A stretch of 64,000 nucleotides of DNA from assembly GCA_965212505.1 (NCBI GenBank), contig OZ243123.1, forward strand, positions 1,612,001-1,676,000, given 5' to 3'. Shown here one piece after another: positions 26,606 to 35,183 of the stretch (positions are counted from its first letter, which is position 1; every line of letters begins with the position of its first letter). The notes beneath the pieces are model-generated. The model saw only the letters and a program-made list of their open reading frames with translations. It made no database searches and was not told the DNA's origin. Source of the DNA: JAHEKO01 sp965212505 (lineage in GTDB: Bacteria; Acidobacteriota; Thermoanaerobaculia; Multivoradales; JAHEKO01). A program made the translations under genes and the position numbers.

Positions 26606-28156
26606 TCAGGCGAGGGGCACAGATTGGCCGGATTGGACGTAAGCGTGCTCGAAGGCGAAGAGCCCGGCGAGGGTGGCGACGACCGCGACCTGCGAGCCGG
26701 TCCAGAGTGCAAGCGCACCAACTGCGGAGAGCACGATGCCTCCCCAGAACCAGGCGCGGAAGCGACCGTGGGTCATCTCTGCTGCCGCGAGTCGTGCGTG
26801 CGCGGTCGAGTGGGTCAGGGTCAGCTCGCCGACGATCAGCGTCAGGTGCAGCAGGTTCAGGCCGCCGACGAGGTAGAAGAACGTGTTGGCGCTCTGAGGC
26901 TCGATGTACTCGACGATCGGTAGACAGACCGCAGCGCCGGCGAGCGCCGCCTGCACCGCGAGGTGCGGTGGCAGGAGCGGGTTCTGCCAGAGGTCACGCG
27001 CTTTGGCCTGAGCGAAGAGGTAGGCGGTGTAGACCGCCGTCAGAAGCGCCAGTATCGAGCCGATCGGCGCGAGATAGGAGATCGCATGGTCTAGGCGCCA
27101 GAGCCTCCCCAGCGCCAGGTGGGCGACAAGTGCCAGCCCGTAGGCAGCGATGATGAAGGCCCCGCGAACGAGCCAGCTACGCCACTGCGGCCGGGTGAAG
27201 ATCATGTAGAAGCGGGTCGGCTGCTCAAGATCCCAGATCAGAAGCGCGCCTGTGATGCCGAGGAAGACGAGGGCGACCAGCGGAGCGATCCAGGCCAGCA
27301 GCGAGATGCCTCCCGCCACGCCGAAGAGCGCCGCCAGAGCCGGCACCAGGTAGGCCCCCGCGGCAATGCCCTTGGTCAGGGTATAGAGACTCACCTTCCA
27401 GTCCCAGGGCGCCTGGTGCGGCACGTCGTACGACAGCATCGCCGCCGCAGCGCTGTTGCCGCTGCCTTCGGGGAGGCCGAGACCCGAGTGCCCCGAGACG
27501 ACGTGGTGCCCACCGGTGGTCTGCTGGCTCCACATGAAGAGGTCGCCCTCGGGCCGTCGAGCGGCGAGCGGGTCGAGGGTGGCCTGGTGCGCTCCGCGAT
27601 AGAAGAGCTTGGGCGCGGTCTCCTTCTCTGGGCGGCGAACCGTGACCGGTTCGCGATTCACCATCTGTGCCACCCGGGTGGTGGGGTCGTTGAGATCACC
27701 GACCATGATCGCCTCGGTTGGGCACACGACCACGCATGCCGGCTCGAGGTCGACGTCGATCCGATGTGCACAGAAGTTGCACTTCTCGGCCGAGTGATCT
27801 TCGGGGTTGATGAAGATCGCGTCGTAGGGGCACGCGGCAATGCACGCCTTACAGCCGATGCAGATCGACTTGTCGAAGTCGACGATGCCGTCGGGCCGCT
27901 GGAACATGGCCGATGTCGGGCACGCCTCGGCGCACGGCGGATCCGCACACTGGTTGCAGCGAGTGACCTGGAACGCGCGGCGTGCTTCCGGGAACTCGCC
28001 GACGTCGACGTACTTCACGTAGGTGCGGTTGACCGAGAGCGGTACTTCGTTCTCGGACTTGCACGCCGTCGAACAGGCATGGCAGCCGATGCAGACCTCA
28101 TGGTCGACAACCTTCGCCCAGCGTGGCGTCTTCTCTGACTCGATCGGTTCGATCAT
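26606..28156 (-). CDS. Fused four-cluster ferredoxin and NrfD-type membrane subunit
   Basis: This encodes 516 residues. Residues 1 to about 200 carry four [4Fe-4S] motifs: CIGCHACSTAC, CNQCADPPCAEAC, CIGCKACIAAC and CNFC-x11-C-x3-C. From about residue 255 there are around eight transmembrane helices of NrfD/DmsC type (AGAYLVPALAALFGVAGG, FYLVGGLNLLHLTLIVGEL). It therefore joins the B and C subunits of a DmsABC/PsrABC-like complex in one chain and should pass electrons between the Mo subunit and quinone. ATG 28156 begins 4 nt after the previous stop; an upstream ATG at 28186 would overlap it. An unusual linker (about residues 200-255) joins the halves. Confidence 0.9.
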   Translation of the reverse strand: MIEPIESEKTPRWAKVVDHEVCIGCHACSTACKSENEVPLSVNRTYVKYVDVGEFPEARRAFQVTRCNQCADPPCAEACPTSAMFQRPDGIVDFDKSICIGCKACIAACPYDAIFINPEDHSAEKCNFCAHRIDVDLEPACVVVCPTEAIMVGDLNDPTTRVAQMVNREPVTVRRPEKETAPKLFYRGAHQATLDPLAARRPEGDLFMWSQQTTGGHHVVSGHSGLGLPEGSGNSAAAAMLSYDVPHQAPWDWKVSLYTLTKGIAAGAYLVPALAALFGVAGGISLLAWIAPLVALVFLGITGALLIWDLEQPTRFYMIFTRPQWRSWLVRGAFIIAAYGLALVAHLALGRLWRLDHAISYLAPIGSILALLTAVYTAYLFAQAKARDLWQNPLLPPHLAVQAALAGAAVCLPIVEYIEPQSANTFFYLVGGLNLLHLTLIVGELTLTHSTAHARLAAAEMTHGRFRAWFWGGIVLSAVGALALWTGSQVAVVATLAGLFAFEHAYVQSGQSVPLA

Positions 28157-28160
28157 GTCC

Positions 28161-29597
28161 TCAGCCGGTGGTGGTTGCGGAAGCACGGGCCTTGCTCAGG
28201 GCGCGAGCCACCAGGTCGTTGACGTAGACCACGTCGCGGCCGAGCCGCTCGAGCATGGCCGAAGCGACCGCGGCGCGGATGCCGCTGGCGCAGTGGACGA
28301 GCAGTTTCTTGCCCTCGTCGATTTCGCCCGCGCGTGCGAGCAGACGGGTGTGGGCGATGTTCTGGGCGCCGTCCAGATGTCCGGCGTCGAACTCCACCTG
28401 CCGGCGCACATCGAGAATGTGGTTGTCCCCATGGCCGGCGAGTTCGAAAACGCGACCGAAGTCGGCGACCTCAGTCGAGACGAGCGGCACCGTAGCCGCC
28501 GCTTGCTGCAGGGTCGCCGGAGTCGCGTAGCCGGCGATGTCGTCGAGTCCGATGCGCACGAGGTCGCGTACCGCTTCGTCGACACCAGCGGCCTCGACGA
28601 TCAGGTAGATGGGGGTGCCGGGCTCGACGTAGCAGCCCGCGACGGTCGGGAAGGTCTTGTCGAGTGGCGCGTAGAGAGCGGCGGGCAGGTGTCCGGCCAT
28701 GAACGCCAGCTTGTCGGTGCGGGTGTCGATCACGGCGACGTCCGTCCGACCGGCGAGTGCTGCAAGTGCCGCGGCGTCGATCTCCGCAGGTGCGGGGAGG
28801 CCGCCGAGGACCGCTTGTCCGTCACGGTTCTCTTGTTTCATCCGGCCGAAGTAGAGCGGTGGCTCCGGTTGGCCGTCGAGGATGGCCGCGACAAACGCGT
28901 CTTCGCCTTCGGCTGCAGCGCCGATCGAGGCGTTGAATCGGCGTTCGTAGCCGACGGTCGAGTCGGGAACCGCGCCGAGAGCCTTGCCGCAGGCGCTGCC
29001 GGCGCCGTGACCGGGCCAGACCTGGAGGTAGTCCGGCAGTTCGAGGAACTTCTGTACCGAGTGGTAGAGCGTACGAGCCGAGGGTTCCATCGCGCCGACG
29101 GTGCCGGCGGCCGACTCGAGCAGGTCGGGGCGGCCGAGGTCGGCCACGAAGACGAAGTCACCGCTTGCGACACCCATGGGTTCGTCAGCGCCGGCGCCGC
29201 GGTCGGTCACCATGAAGCTCATGTGCTCGGGGGTGTGCCCCGGAGTGTGCACCGCCTTCAGTTCGATGTTGCCGATCGAGAAGGTGTCACCGTCCTTGAG
29301 TAGCTGCAGGTCGTAGCGCGAGGTGTCCGCCCAACCGTAGAGCCAATCGGGACCGCCCTCGTCGGAGAGGTAGACGCGTACGCCGGCCTCGGCGAACTCC
29401 CGGATCCCGGAGAGGAAGTCGGCGTGAATGTGCGTCTCGGTCGCTGCGACCAGTCGCAGCCCCTCCGAGGCCGCGATGTCTCGGTAGCGGTCGATGTCTC
29501 GTTGGGGATCGATGACGAGTGCCTCGCCGGTCTTCTGGCAGCCGATCAGATAGGCGTACTGCGCGAGCTTGGGCTCGAATACCTGTCGAAAGAACAT
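28161..29597 (-). CDS. Persulfide dioxygenase-like MBL enzyme with two rhodanese domains (CstB-like)
   Basis: This encodes 478 residues. Residues 1 to about 245 are an ETHE1-like metallo-beta-lactamase fold with ETHIHADFLSG, HTPGHTPEH, ASGDFVFVADLGRPDLL and VWPGHGAGSACG. The first rhodanese domain (about 275-355) lacks the active Cys (PIYLIVEAAG). The second (about 375-465) has it (LLVHCASGIRAA). CstB-type enzymes oxidise persulfide to sulfite and move sulfane sulfur to make thiosulfate. GGAG precedes the ATG by 9 nt. It lies between the YeeE/YedE genes and the molybdoenzyme genes, which ties sulfur entry to oxidation. Confidence 0.9.
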   Translation of the reverse strand: MFFRQVFEPKLAQYAYLIGCQKTGEALVIDPQRDIDRYRDIAASEGLRLVAATETHIHADFLSGIREFAEAGVRVYLSDEGGPDWLYGWADTSRYDLQLLKDGDTFSIGNIELKAVHTPGHTPEHMSFMVTDRGAGADEPMGVASGDFVFVADLGRPDLLESAAGTVGAMEPSARTLYHSVQKFLELPDYLQVWPGHGAGSACGKALGAVPDSTVGYERRFNASIGAAAEGEDAFVAAILDGQPEPPLYFGRMKQENRDGQAVLGGLPAPAEIDAAALAALAGRTDVAVIDTRTDKLAFMAGHLPAALYAPLDKTFPTVAGCYVEPGTPIYLIVEAAGVDEAVRDLVRIGLDDIAGYATPATLQQAAATVPLVSTEVADFGRVFELAGHGDNHILDVRRQVEFDAGHLDGAQNIAHTRLLARAGEIDEGKKLLVHCASGIRAAVASAMLERLGRDVVYVNDLVARALSKARASATTTG

Positions 29598-29628
29598 TTA
29601 GTGGAGTCTCCTTTGAGATCGCTCCGGA

Positions 29629-30096
29629 CTAGTGGGGAAGTCGGTCTCTGAGATTGCCGTAGAGCCAGGTCCCGACGAGAGCTCCGGCGAAGGTCATCAA
29701 CATAACGGTCAGGCCGGAGCCGACGAGCGCGAAGAGCGGCCCCGGACAGGCCCCGGTGAGACCCCAACCGAGCCCGAAGATGGCGCCGCCTACTGGATAG
29801 CGGACCTTCGCCATCTCCTTCGGCGCCAGCGAGACGGGGGCTCCGGTCAGCGAGCGCGCTTCGAAGCGGCGCATCAGGTAGACCGAGATCATGCCCACCG
29901 CGACCGCCGAGCCGAGGACGCCATACATGTGGAAGCTCTGAAAGCGGAACATCTCCTGGATGCGGAACCAGGAGATCACTTCGGCCTTGGTGAGCAGAAT
30001 GCCGAACCCGGCGCCTACGGCGAGGTGCACGAGCCAAGTCAGTTGACGCGCTTCGTCGCGCGCCGTGGGACGGGTCGAGATCGTGTCGGCTTGCAT
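29629..30096 (-). CDS. YeeE/YedE-family half-transporter (TGACPGP half)
   Basis: This encodes 155 residues with four membrane segments and the signature GLGWGLTGACPGP, which holds the conserved Cys of the C-terminal half of YeeE/YedE (TsuA) thiosulfate channels. AGGAGG lies 4-5 nt before the ATG. In TsuA both halves are one polypeptide; here this half follows the other by 9 nt in the same operon. The pair most likely moves thiosulfate or another sulfane-sulfur species across the inner membrane. Substrate is inferred from family and from the persulfide enzyme that follows. Confidence 0.88.
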   Translation of the reverse strand: MQADTISTRPTARDEARQLTWLVHLAVGAGFGILLTKAEVISWFRIQEMFRFQSFHMYGVLGSAVAVGMISVYLMRRFEARSLTGAPVSLAPKEMAKVRYPVGGAIFGLGWGLTGACPGPLFALVGSGLTVMLMTFAGALVGTWLYGNLRDRLPH

Positions 30097-30105
30097 GGAC
30101 CCCTC

Positions 30106-30666
30106 CTAGAAGATCAGTGGCAGCAGCAGGTGGGTGGCCGTGAGGCCGCCGGCGAAGAAGCCGAGGACCGCGATGAGCGAGGGGACTTGAAGGTTCGACA
30201 GCCCCGTGATCGCGTGGCCGGACGTGCAGCCGCCGGCCCAACGGGTGCCGAAGCCGATCAGCACACCGCCGACGACGATGGAAATCAAGCTCGGGACGCT
30301 CGCCAGCTTGGACCAGCTGAAAATCTCGACGGGAGCGAGACCGGAGAAGTCGGTGATGCCGAGCGCCGCGAGATCCGCCCGCGTCGCTTCAGAGATCGCG
30401 ATCGGTTCCGGGTCCTTCAAGAGGGTGGCGGCGATGAAGCCGCCAAGGAGGATGCCGAGGACAAAGGCGAGGTTCCAGCCGCCCTGCTTTCGCCAGTCGT
30501 AGTTGAAGTAGCTCGCCTTTCCCGGGGCGATCGCCGTACACATGTGCCGGAAGCTCGACGACACGCCGAACGACCGGTTGTCGAGCAACAAGAGCAGTGG
30601 AACCATCAGGCCGATCAACGGACCTGCGACGTACCAGGGCCAGGGGCCCGAGAGCGTTTCGAGCAA
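30106..30666 (-). CDS. YeeE/YedE-family half-transporter (GGCTSGH half)
   Basis: This encodes 186 residues from a TTG start, accepted because AAGGAGGAG lies about 8 nt upstream. Five or so membrane segments are seen, with the signature RWAGGCTSGHAITGLSNLQ carrying the conserved Cys of the YeeE/YedE N-terminal half. It is the first gene of the sulfur operon. The 303-nt gap upstream (30667-30969) should hold the promoter; the only pattern I see there is a weak CCCGAG...CTCGGG inverted repeat near 30695-30715. Confidence 0.88.
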   Translation of the reverse strand: MLETLSGPWPWYVAGPLIGLMVPLLLLLDNRSFGVSSSFRHMCTAIAPGKASYFNYDWRKQGGWNLAFVLGILLGGFIAATLLKDPEPIAISEATRADLAALGITDFSGLAPVEIFSWSKLASVPSLISIVVGGVLIGFGTRWAGGCTSGHAITGLSNLQVPSLIAVLGFFAGGLTATHLLLPLIF

Positions 30667-30969
30667 GGTGGGTCTCCTCCTTCCGAATCGCTCCCGAGTC
30701 TACCTTCAAGCTCGGGTGAGGTCTCCCACCCCGCGGGACCGTTGTTTCGGGACGCAGTGAGGCCAGCGGTTGTCGCCTGCTCGGCGTCGGCTCCCCTCGC
30801 TGGACGCCCCTCGGGAGGCGTTTTCGGAGATCCGATGACGCGTCTCGACGCGTCGACTTGCGACGACAGGACGAAGACTCGGGCCGCTCTCGACCACACC
30901 AGCAACGACGACGTTCTGTGGGCCGAGGGCTTCGATCCGCTCAACCGACAGGGCAGTGGAGCTCGACCG

Positions 30970-32694
30970 TCAGTCGAGTGGAGGGTGGTGGAGGTGGAAG
31001 TCGGTCTGGCGTTGGTACGCGTCGGCGACCGCGAGCAGCTCGCTCTCTCCCCACAGCCGCCCGGTGAAGGTGATGCTCGTCGGAGTGCCGTCCGCCGAGC
31101 GGAAGCCGTTGGGCAGGACAACCTGCGGGTGTCCCGTGAGGTTGGTCAGGAGCAGGTTGGAGCCCCCGAAACTCGGACTCACGTAGAGGTCGATGTCTTT
31201 CATGAGCCCGGCCATGTCGCGTTGCACCAGGGTGCGAACACGGTTGGCGCGGATGTACTCGACCGCGGGCACCATCTGACCGACGCGGAAGAAGTTGGGC
31301 CACGAGAACTCGACCTGACGGACCAGCGAGTCGTCGCGACCGTCGCGGGTGAGTTCGTCGAAGGCCGCCGCCGCTTCGGCCCAGAGGATCAGCCCCAACG
31401 AGTCGAGGGGGTAGCGGTCGGGGAGCTCGATCGGCACGAGGGTGAGGCCGAGCTCGCGCAGCGCTTCGAGCGTCGCTCGATCGAACTCGCTCCACTCCTT
31501 TAGGCTCGCCTGCGTCGCTTCGTCGTCGACGCCTTCCGTGCGGTCGCGCTCGAACTCGGAAGCGACGTAGCCGATCTTGAGGTGCTCCAACGGCTTGCGG
31601 GCGGGCCAGTCGAACGGCCGATCGACAGAGGTCGGGTCGCGCTCGTCGGCGCCGTGGACTGCGCGGAAGACCTCGCCACAGTCGGCAGCCGAACGGCAGA
31701 TCGGACCGATCTTGTCCATGCTCCACGACAGCGCCATGGTGCCGTGTCGACTGACGCGCCCGAAGGTCGGACGCAGTCCGGTGGTGCCGCAACGGGTCGA
31801 CGGCGAGACGATGCTGCCCCAGGTCTCGGTGCCGATGGAGAAGCCGACCAGGCCGGCCGCCGTCGCGGAAGCGGAGCCGGCGGAGGAGCCGCTCGAGCCC
31901 TGCTCCAAATTCCAGGGGTTCTTGGTCGTCGCGTCGAACCAGACATCGCCCCAGGCCAAGGCGCCGACGGAGGTCTTGGCGACCAGGACCGCCCCGGCGT
32001 CTTCGAGCCTCTCGACCACCGCCGATCGATCGCTACGGACCTGTTCGCGAAAGGGCGTCGCGCCCCAGGTCGTTCGGTACCCGGGGACCGCCAGGATGTC
32101 CTTGGCGCCCCATGGTATGCCGTGGAGCGATCCTCGGTCGCGCCCTGAGGCGAGCTCGCGGTCGGCGCGCTCCGCCTGTTCCAGGGCCATCTCGTCAGTT
32201 CGCGAGATCACGCACCGAAGCTGCGGGTCGAGGCGCTCGATCCGATCGAGGTAGTGGCGGGTGAGCTGAACACTCGTCGCTTCGCCGGAGCGTAGCCGCG
32301 CGCCGAGATCGGCGAGGCTCGCGTATTCGAGCCGAGCCGAACGAACCGTGGGCGGCGCGGTCGACGGTGGCGCCGGCGGCTCGTTGCGCTCGTCGTTCGA
32401 GAGGCGATCCGCAGGATCGGCGTCGAAACGGAACGCAGGCGGCACCGAGTTGTCGATCTCGACCGATCGAAGCTCTGTCAGGTCGGTCACCAGGTCGTCG
32501 AGCTGACCGAGCATCAGCTGCCGCTTCTCGTCGGTCAGCTCGAGGCCGGCGATCCACTCGGCCTGACGGATCATCGCCGGCGTGATCTTCCCGTGCCCCT
32601 CGGCCAGGGCGACGAGCGAACGGCCGAAGACGCCTCCCGCACCTGCCGCCGCGAGGGCCTGGAGGAGGCGTCGCCGGGAGCGATCGAGGGCCAT
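30970..32694 (-). CDS. Amidase-signature family hydrolase, probably exported
   Basis: This encodes 574 residues. The Ser-Ser-Lys triad is visible: Lys198 (GIPWGAKDILAVPG), the Gly/Ser-rich stretch EQGSSGSSAGSASATAAG, and nucleophile Ser294 (GTETWGSIVSP). The N-terminus DRSRRRLLQALAAAGAGGVFG looks like a Tat-type signal, so it probably acts outside the cytoplasm. An extra domain of about 90 residues lies between the signal and the amidase core. It closely resembles Asp-tRNA/Glu-tRNA amidotransferase A-like exported amidases; the substrate is unknown. It starts 2 nt after the upstream lipoprotein gene ends. Confidence 0.88.
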   Translation of the reverse strand: MALDRSRRRLLQALAAAGAGGVFGRSLVALAEGHGKITPAMIRQAEWIAGLELTDEKRQLMLGQLDDLVTDLTELRSVEIDNSVPPAFRFDADPADRLSNDERNEPPAPPSTAPPTVRSARLEYASLADLGARLRSGEATSVQLTRHYLDRIERLDPQLRCVISRTDEMALEQAERADRELASGRDRGSLHGIPWGAKDILAVPGYRTTWGATPFREQVRSDRSAVVERLEDAGAVLVAKTSVGALAWGDVWFDATTKNPWNLEQGSSGSSAGSASATAAGLVGFSIGTETWGSIVSPSTRCGTTGLRPTFGRVSRHGTMALSWSMDKIGPICRSAADCGEVFRAVHGADERDPTSVDRPFDWPARKPLEHLKIGYVASEFERDRTEGVDDEATQASLKEWSEFDRATLEALRELGLTLVPIELPDRYPLDSLGLILWAEAAAAFDELTRDGRDDSLVRQVEFSWPNFFRVGQMVPAVEYIRANRVRTLVQRDMAGLMKDIDLYVSPSFGGSNLLLTNLTGHPQVVLPNGFRSADGTPTSITFTGRLWGESELLAVADAYQRQTDFHLHHPPLD

Positions 32695-32696
32695 GC

Positions 32697-33260
32697 CTAG
32701 GGTCCGTCGATCGCGGCTTCCGCGCCCGACGACGGCGCGAAGCCGGGGACCCAGACCTCGTGCAGATGGAGCCATTCGAGGCCGTTCGGCGCCTGGGCAT
32801 TGGTTCCGAAGAGCACCGAGCTGAGCCGGCCGACGCGCCCGCTGGGCAGGTCGTGCCACTCGACGTAGGTGGCCAGAGCCAGACCGTCGCCGGTCTGGTG
32901 GAGCCGGTAACCGTCGATCGAAATGCGGCCGGCAGCCCCCTGCCAGCGCCCGTGGGCGCCGCGCAACGCCTCGATGATCGGCTGGCGCTCGATCAGCTCA
33001 CCGTCGGGGTCGATGATCACGAAACTCGGCGCGATGACCTGGTCGAATCGCTTGAACGCCTCTGGCGTGTTCGGCAGCTCGGCGTTCGACCACTCCTCAA
33101 TCCACTGATGGAGCTCGACGATTTCCGCCTCGCAGCGCTCGGTCAGGGGGCGCTCGTCTTCGGCGGCCGCCTGCGGCTCGGCGCACGAAGCCAAGATGAG
33201 CGTGGCGATGGCCACGGCCGGAGCGACTCGAATTGAACGCACGACGCGGTATCTTCTCAC
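32697..33260 (-). CDS. Lipoprotein with SnoaL/NTF2-like domain
   Basis: About 187 residues from a GTG at 33260 (a second GTG at 33242 is possible). The signal VAIATLILASC gives a lipid Cys. The remainder reads as an NTF2/DUF4440-type fold: a helix (IVELHQWIEEWSNAELPNTPEAFKRF), VIAPSFVIIDPDGELIERQPIIEAL, and closing strands (ALATYVEWHD, EWLHLHEVWVPG). Many such domains have no known activity. It is cotranscribed with the amidase (2-nt gap) and divergent from the FAD oxidoreductase, with starts only 3 nt apart. Confidence 0.7.
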   Translation of the reverse strand: MRRYRVVRSIRVAPAVAIATLILASCAEPQAAAEDERPLTERCEAEIVELHQWIEEWSNAELPNTPEAFKRFDQVIAPSFVIIDPDGELIERQPIIEALRGAHGRWQGAAGRISIDGYRLHQTGDGLALATYVEWHDLPSGRVGRLSSVLFGTNAQAPNGLEWLHLHEVWVPGFAPSSGAEAAIDGP

Positions 33261-33263
33261 AAG

Positions 33264-34355
33264 GTGAAACAGCTTCTGCTCGTCGGCGCCGGCCACGCTC
33301 ACGTCGAGGTGATCCGGCGATTCGGCAGGCGACCGCTCGATGGAGTCGAGCTCACCGTGGTCTCGCTCGGGCGGCGACATGTGTACTCGGGCATGCTCCC
33401 CGGCTTCCTGAACGGGACCTATTCCGAACCGGAGATCAGCATCGATGTCGAGAGCCTCGCGCGCCGCGCCGGCGCCACGCTTCGTCTGGCGCGGGCCGTG
33501 CGGCTCGACCGAAGTGAGCGGAGGCTCGAGCTCGCGGACGGGAGCCGCGTTCCCTACGACCTGGTGTCGTTCAATCTCGGCTCGGGCCCGGCCGGTGTCG
33601 AGCTTCCAGGTGTGCGCGAACGGGCGCTACGGCTCAAGCCACTCGGCAATGCGCCGGCGGTCCGGATGGCGCTCTCGGATTCGGCGGTCGGTAGCCGACC
33701 CGCCACCGTGGTTGGTGGAGGGGCGGCCGGCGTCGAGGTGGCCTGCTCGATCGCCGCGATCAGCCCGGAAAGGCCGGTGCGGCTCGTCGAGGCGTCTGAC
33801 GTTGTTCTCAGCGGCTACGGAAATCGCTTCCGGAAGCGAGCGTTCGAGGTGCTTTCCGCCAAGGGCGTCGAGCTGCGGACCGGCGCTCGCGTCCAGTCGG
33901 TCGAGAGCGACTCGATCGACCTCGCGGGAGGCGAGCGTCTCGAGTCGTCGGCCACGGTCTGGTTGGCGGGCGCCCGTGCACCCGAGATCTTCCGTGCTTC
34001 GGGCCTCGATACCGACCGCCGCGGCTTCCTCTCGATCGACGATACGCTGCGCCACGTGGCCGATGAGCGCATCTTCGGAGTGGGTGACTGCGCGACCCTG
34101 CTGCAGTACCCCGAGACGCCGAAGGCCGGCGTCTTCTCCGTGAGGCAGGGACCTGTCTTGTGGCGCGGACTCGTCGCGGCGATTCGCGGGATGGAGCCGC
34201 CGACCTACCGCCCGCAGCGCGATTTCCTGTCGCTCTTGAACACCGCCGACGGCAAGGCGCTCGCGAGCTTTCGGGGCCTCGTGAGCTACGGTCGGCTCGC
34301 CTGGCGGCTCAAGGACGCGATCGATCGCCGGTTCATGAGGAGATATCAGCCGTGA
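33264..34355 (+). CDS. FAD-dependent oxidoreductase of the SelD-associated NDH-2-like type
   Basis: This encodes 363 residues. The N-terminal dinucleotide motif LLLVGAGHAHVEVIRRFG and the GHAHV variant are typical of the NADH dehydrogenase-like domain often fused to or next to selenophosphate synthetase. A second nucleotide motif, ATVVGGGAAGVEVA, and an FAD-binding end motif, RIFGVGDCATL, are present. No SelD, SelA or SelB gene is in the window. Its stop overlaps the TauE/SafE start (GTGA). The start is a GTG without a clear Shine-Dalgarno. Redox substrate unknown. Confidence 0.82.
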   Translation: MKQLLLVGAGHAHVEVIRRFGRRPLDGVELTVVSLGRRHVYSGMLPGFLNGTYSEPEISIDVESLARRAGATLRLARAVRLDRSERRLELADGSRVPYDLVSFNLGSGPAGVELPGVRERALRLKPLGNAPAVRMALSDSAVGSRPATVVGGGAAGVEVACSIAAISPERPVRLVEASDVVLSGYGNRFRKRAFEVLSAKGVELRTGARVQSVESDSIDLAGGERLESSATVWLAGARAPEIFRASGLDTDRRGFLSIDDTLRHVADERIFGVGDCATLLQYPETPKAGVFSVRQGPVLWRGLVAAIRGMEPPTYRPQRDFLSLLNTADGKALASFRGLVSYGRLAWRLKDAIDRRFMRRYQP

Positions 34356-35110
34356 CCTGGGTGCACTACCTGGCGCTGGTCGCCGCCGGCTTCGGTGCCG
34401 GCTACATCAACACGCTCGCCGGAAGTGGCTCGCTCCTGACCCTTCCGCTGCTGATCTTCCTCGGTCTGCCGGCGCCCGTCGCAAACGGCACGAACCGAGT
34501 CGCGATCCTGCTCCAGAACGTTGTCGGCGTGACGAGCTTCCATCAACGCCGGGTCCTCGACGTGCGCGCCGGACTGTGGCTCGCAGTTCCCGCGATTCTC
34601 GGCTCGATCTTCGGTGCGCGCCTGGCGGTGGAGATCGACGAGGCGGTCCTGCGCACCACGATCGGCGTGCTCATGCTGGTGATGGCCGTGGTCATCGTCG
34701 TCCGTCCCAAACGCTGGTTGAAAGGGCGTGAAGACCACCACCAGGGGCGTCCGAGCGCTCTCCAGTTCCTGGTCTTTTTTGCTATCGGTGTCTACGGCGG
34801 CTTCATTCAGGCTGGTGTGGGGATCTTCCTTCTCGCCGGCCTCGTCCTCGGTGCCGGGTTCGACCTCGTGCGCGCCAATGCCGTCAAGGTCTTCGTCGTT
34901 CTCTGCTTTACGGTCTTCGCCCTCGCCGTGTTTGTCGCCCACGACCAGGTTCGCTGGGACCTCGGCCTGATCCTGGCCCTCGGCAACATGGCCGGCGCCC
35001 GGGTCGCTGCAACCATGGCGGTCGAGCGCGGCGCCAAGTTTGTCCGCTGGGTCCTCGTCGCGGTTGTCGTCACCTCCGGCATCGCCCTCCTCGCCGGAGT
35101 TGGGCGCTAG
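34352..35110 (+). CDS. TauE/SafE (TSUP) family anion exporter
   Basis: This encodes 252 residues with about eight membrane helices. Family motifs are the two repeats GFGAGYINTLAGSGSLLTLPLL and YGGFIQAGVGIFLLAGLVL, plus NRVAILLQNVVG. Members move sulfite, sulfoacetate, thiosulfate or similar anions. GAGGAG precedes the GTG, which overlaps the previous stop. A sulfite-export role would suit the sulfur operon 4 kb away, but this gene is on the other strand with an oxidoreductase, so the link is weak. Confidence 0.88.
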   Translation: MTWVHYLALVAAGFGAGYINTLAGSGSLLTLPLLIFLGLPAPVANGTNRVAILLQNVVGVTSFHQRRVLDVRAGLWLAVPAILGSIFGARLAVEIDEAVLRTTIGVLMLVMAVVIVVRPKRWLKGREDHHQGRPSALQFLVFFAIGVYGGFIQAGVGIFLLAGLVLGAGFDLVRANAVKVFVVLCFTVFALAVFVAHDQVRWDLGLILALGNMAGARVAATMAVERGAKFVRWVLVAVVVTSGIALLAGVGR

Positions 35111-35183
35111 GTGGTAGATAGCTCACACACAAGCTGGCACGTTCGACCCTCGACATGACTCTCGTTACGAGAGTGGGTCGATA

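Noticed and set aside
23893..27153. A very long open frame on the plus strand opposite the molybdoenzyme genes (1086 codons).
   Set aside because: It is antisense to a gene with clear FeS and molybdopterin motifs and has no family resemblance; long antisense frames are expected at this GC content.
29632..31503. A 623-codon plus-strand frame opposite the YeeE/YedE and amidase genes.
   Set aside because: Low-complexity, highly charged product; it is the mirror of real genes.
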